Positions 63,123 through 64,000 of a DNA stretch of 64,000 bases are shown one piece after another. The notes beneath the pieces are model-generated. The model saw nothing but the letters and a program-made list of their open reading frames with translations, made no database searches and was not told the origin of the DNA. The number at the start of each line of letters is the position of its first letter. The stretch's first letter is position 1. The DNA is from Sporosarcina sp. FSL K6-1508 (lineage in GTDB: Bacteria; Bacillota; Bacilli; Bacillales_A; Planococcaceae). The position numbers and the translations under genes were made by a program. The stretch covers positions 3,235,001 to 3,299,000 of the forward strand of contig NZ_JBBOXF010000001.1 in the NCBI RefSeq assembly GCF_038007465.1, in the 5' to 3' direction.

Positions 63123-63866
63123 TTAAATCGTCAGCACCTTATATTTAATAATCAAAGAACTCACTAACAAGCTTAGTAAAAAAGAATCTATCATTCTAAT
63201 GACCCATATCCCGTAACTCATAATCGAAACATTGTCCGTCAGATACCAGAGAAATACCAGTAATCCCGCTAAAAGAGAAAGAGATGACCAAAAAATAAGT
63301 TTACGCTTAGGGGAAACACGAGTATGGTTATGGTTTCTTTGAGACAAAGCTCTAACATATATGTAAACTAAAATGATTGTTAGGCCTAATAATGTACTTC
63401 CATGTTGTAAAAATTTATACAAAGGTATCGAAAAGCCATAGATGTTAGTACTATAAGTGAAGAAAGCAGGAAACTTTAATACCATATACCCGTTGATATG
63501 TGTAAAAGAATCCCATACAACATGGGTTACCATTCCGAACAATGCAGAATAACAAAATACCAACACCTTCACTATTCCGTTAGAATCTATTCTTTTTGTA
63601 TAAGGATCTTGCAGACAAATCGGTAAATGGTTGAATAGAATTTCATGCACAAAAGTATGATAAATAAAATAAGTGAGTATCACCAGCGGTAAATTAAACC
63701 AAATGAAACCAGCGAATGTATGTCCAATATTCCCCATTGGTTGACCGCTCAAAAAATATTCGAAATCAGGAGCCATACTTCCCAATACCAGTGCAGAAAA
63801 ATGAATATATTTGCTTTTTCTTGAGAATGGCAGTATGGCTGCTGGGTGAGCAAAAGTTAGTGGCAT
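63123..63866 (-). CDS. DUF4184 family membrane protein
   Basis: A 247-residue polytopic protein with the family signature near the start (PLTFAHPAAILPF; GSMAPDFEYFLSG; GHTFAGFIW) and again HVVWDSFTH. Six membrane helices. The conserved His/Asp residues suggest a metal-dependent membrane hydrolase related to the LexA-regulated YdjM/YfhO-like groups, but no function is proved. ATG chosen at 63,866. Nothing recognisable lies between it and the right edge (63,867-64,000). Confidence 0.82.
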   Translation of the reverse strand: MPLTFAHPAAILPFSRKSKYIHFSALVLGSMAPDFEYFLSGQPMGNIGHTFAGFIWFNLPLVILTYFIYHTFVHEILFNHLPICLQDPYTKRIDSNGIVKVLVFCYSALFGMVTHVVWDSFTHINGYMVLKFPAFFTYSTNIYGFSIPLYKFLQHGSTLLGLTIILVYIYVRALSQRNHNHTRVSPKRKLIFWSSLSLLAGLLVFLWYLTDNVSIMSYGIWVIRMIDSFLLSLLVSSLIIKYKVLTI

Positions 63867-64000
63867 GGTTTACACTTCCATTTTTATTAACAGTCGATTT
63901 TTTTAAGCAAATGTCAGATTAGAAAAGACAATTAAAATAGCTAACGCACTCAACAAAATCCTCAAAATTTCATAAGTTGAAAATTTAATTTCTGCATCAC

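Noticed and set aside
1..64000. CRISPR arrays, tRNA and rRNA genes
   Set aside because: No regularly spaced direct repeats and no cloverleaf or rRNA-like sequence were noticed on either strand; not checked by a program.

Overview
This window reads as Firmicutes chromosome, most likely a Bacillales species of the Planococcaceae/Sporosarcina type. The evidence is the gene order around aconitase and topoisomerase IV (ccdA - thioredoxin-like - ccdC - yneK ... acnA - yneP - yneQ - yneR - plsY - parE - parC), which matches the Bacillus subtilis citB/parEC neighbourhood, together with T-box leaders, GAAC-N4-GTTC LexA sites and strong AGGAGG ribosome sites. The genus is a guess from general resemblance; no rRNA or tRNA gene is present to settle it.

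Positions 1-30,300 are mostly backbone. They hold the 5' part of proC behind a proline T-box, a ydjI/ydjG-like membrane pair with zinc ribbons, a metallo-hydrolase and a short-chain dehydrogenase, a DNA-repair cluster (SOS-controlled Y-family polymerase, O6-alkylguanine methyltransferase, YolD), a heterodimeric multidrug ABC exporter, the ccd thiol/cytochrome c maturation genes, a Sco copper chaperone, a lytic transglycosylase, pncA, an aldolase/racemase-fold enzyme with a sugar-lactone-oxidase-like flavoenzyme, acnA with a CcpC-type operator, plsY, and parE/parC behind a LexA-like site.

Positions 30,300-64,000 are visibly more A+T-rich and accessory. First comes a GntR-regulated ABC operon (YtrA type) with a palindromic operator. 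Next is a cassette of ArsR regulator, SRPBCC protein, an unusual 1,056-residue UvrA-like ATPase and a DHA2 drug exporter. A decayed copy of the exporter's last 30 codons and terminator lies upstream of the cassette, so the cassette is bracketed by a direct repeat. An intact IS21-family element (39,678-41,847) has split a CPBP-family membrane protease gene and left an 8-bp target duplication. After it comes a decaying zone: hypothetical genes, acetyltransferases, broken genes, a free-standing LAGLIDADG endonuclease overlapping a tandem ribbon-helix-helix-like protein, and a Nudix gene with a nonsense codon.

The last third has a metallophosphoesterase-SH3 fusion, a long type-2-like isoleucyl-tRNA synthetase with its own Ile T-box, two small lipoproteins, a two-membrane-segment protein without a normal start codon, a divergent pair of a multi-HTH regulator and a tyrosine recombinase, a two-helix channel-like protein lacking the K+ selectivity filter, and a DUF4184 membrane protein. 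The most noteworthy items are the rearranged UvrA-like cassette, the T-box-controlled extra IleS, the endonuclease/RHH pair and the filterless channel-like protein.
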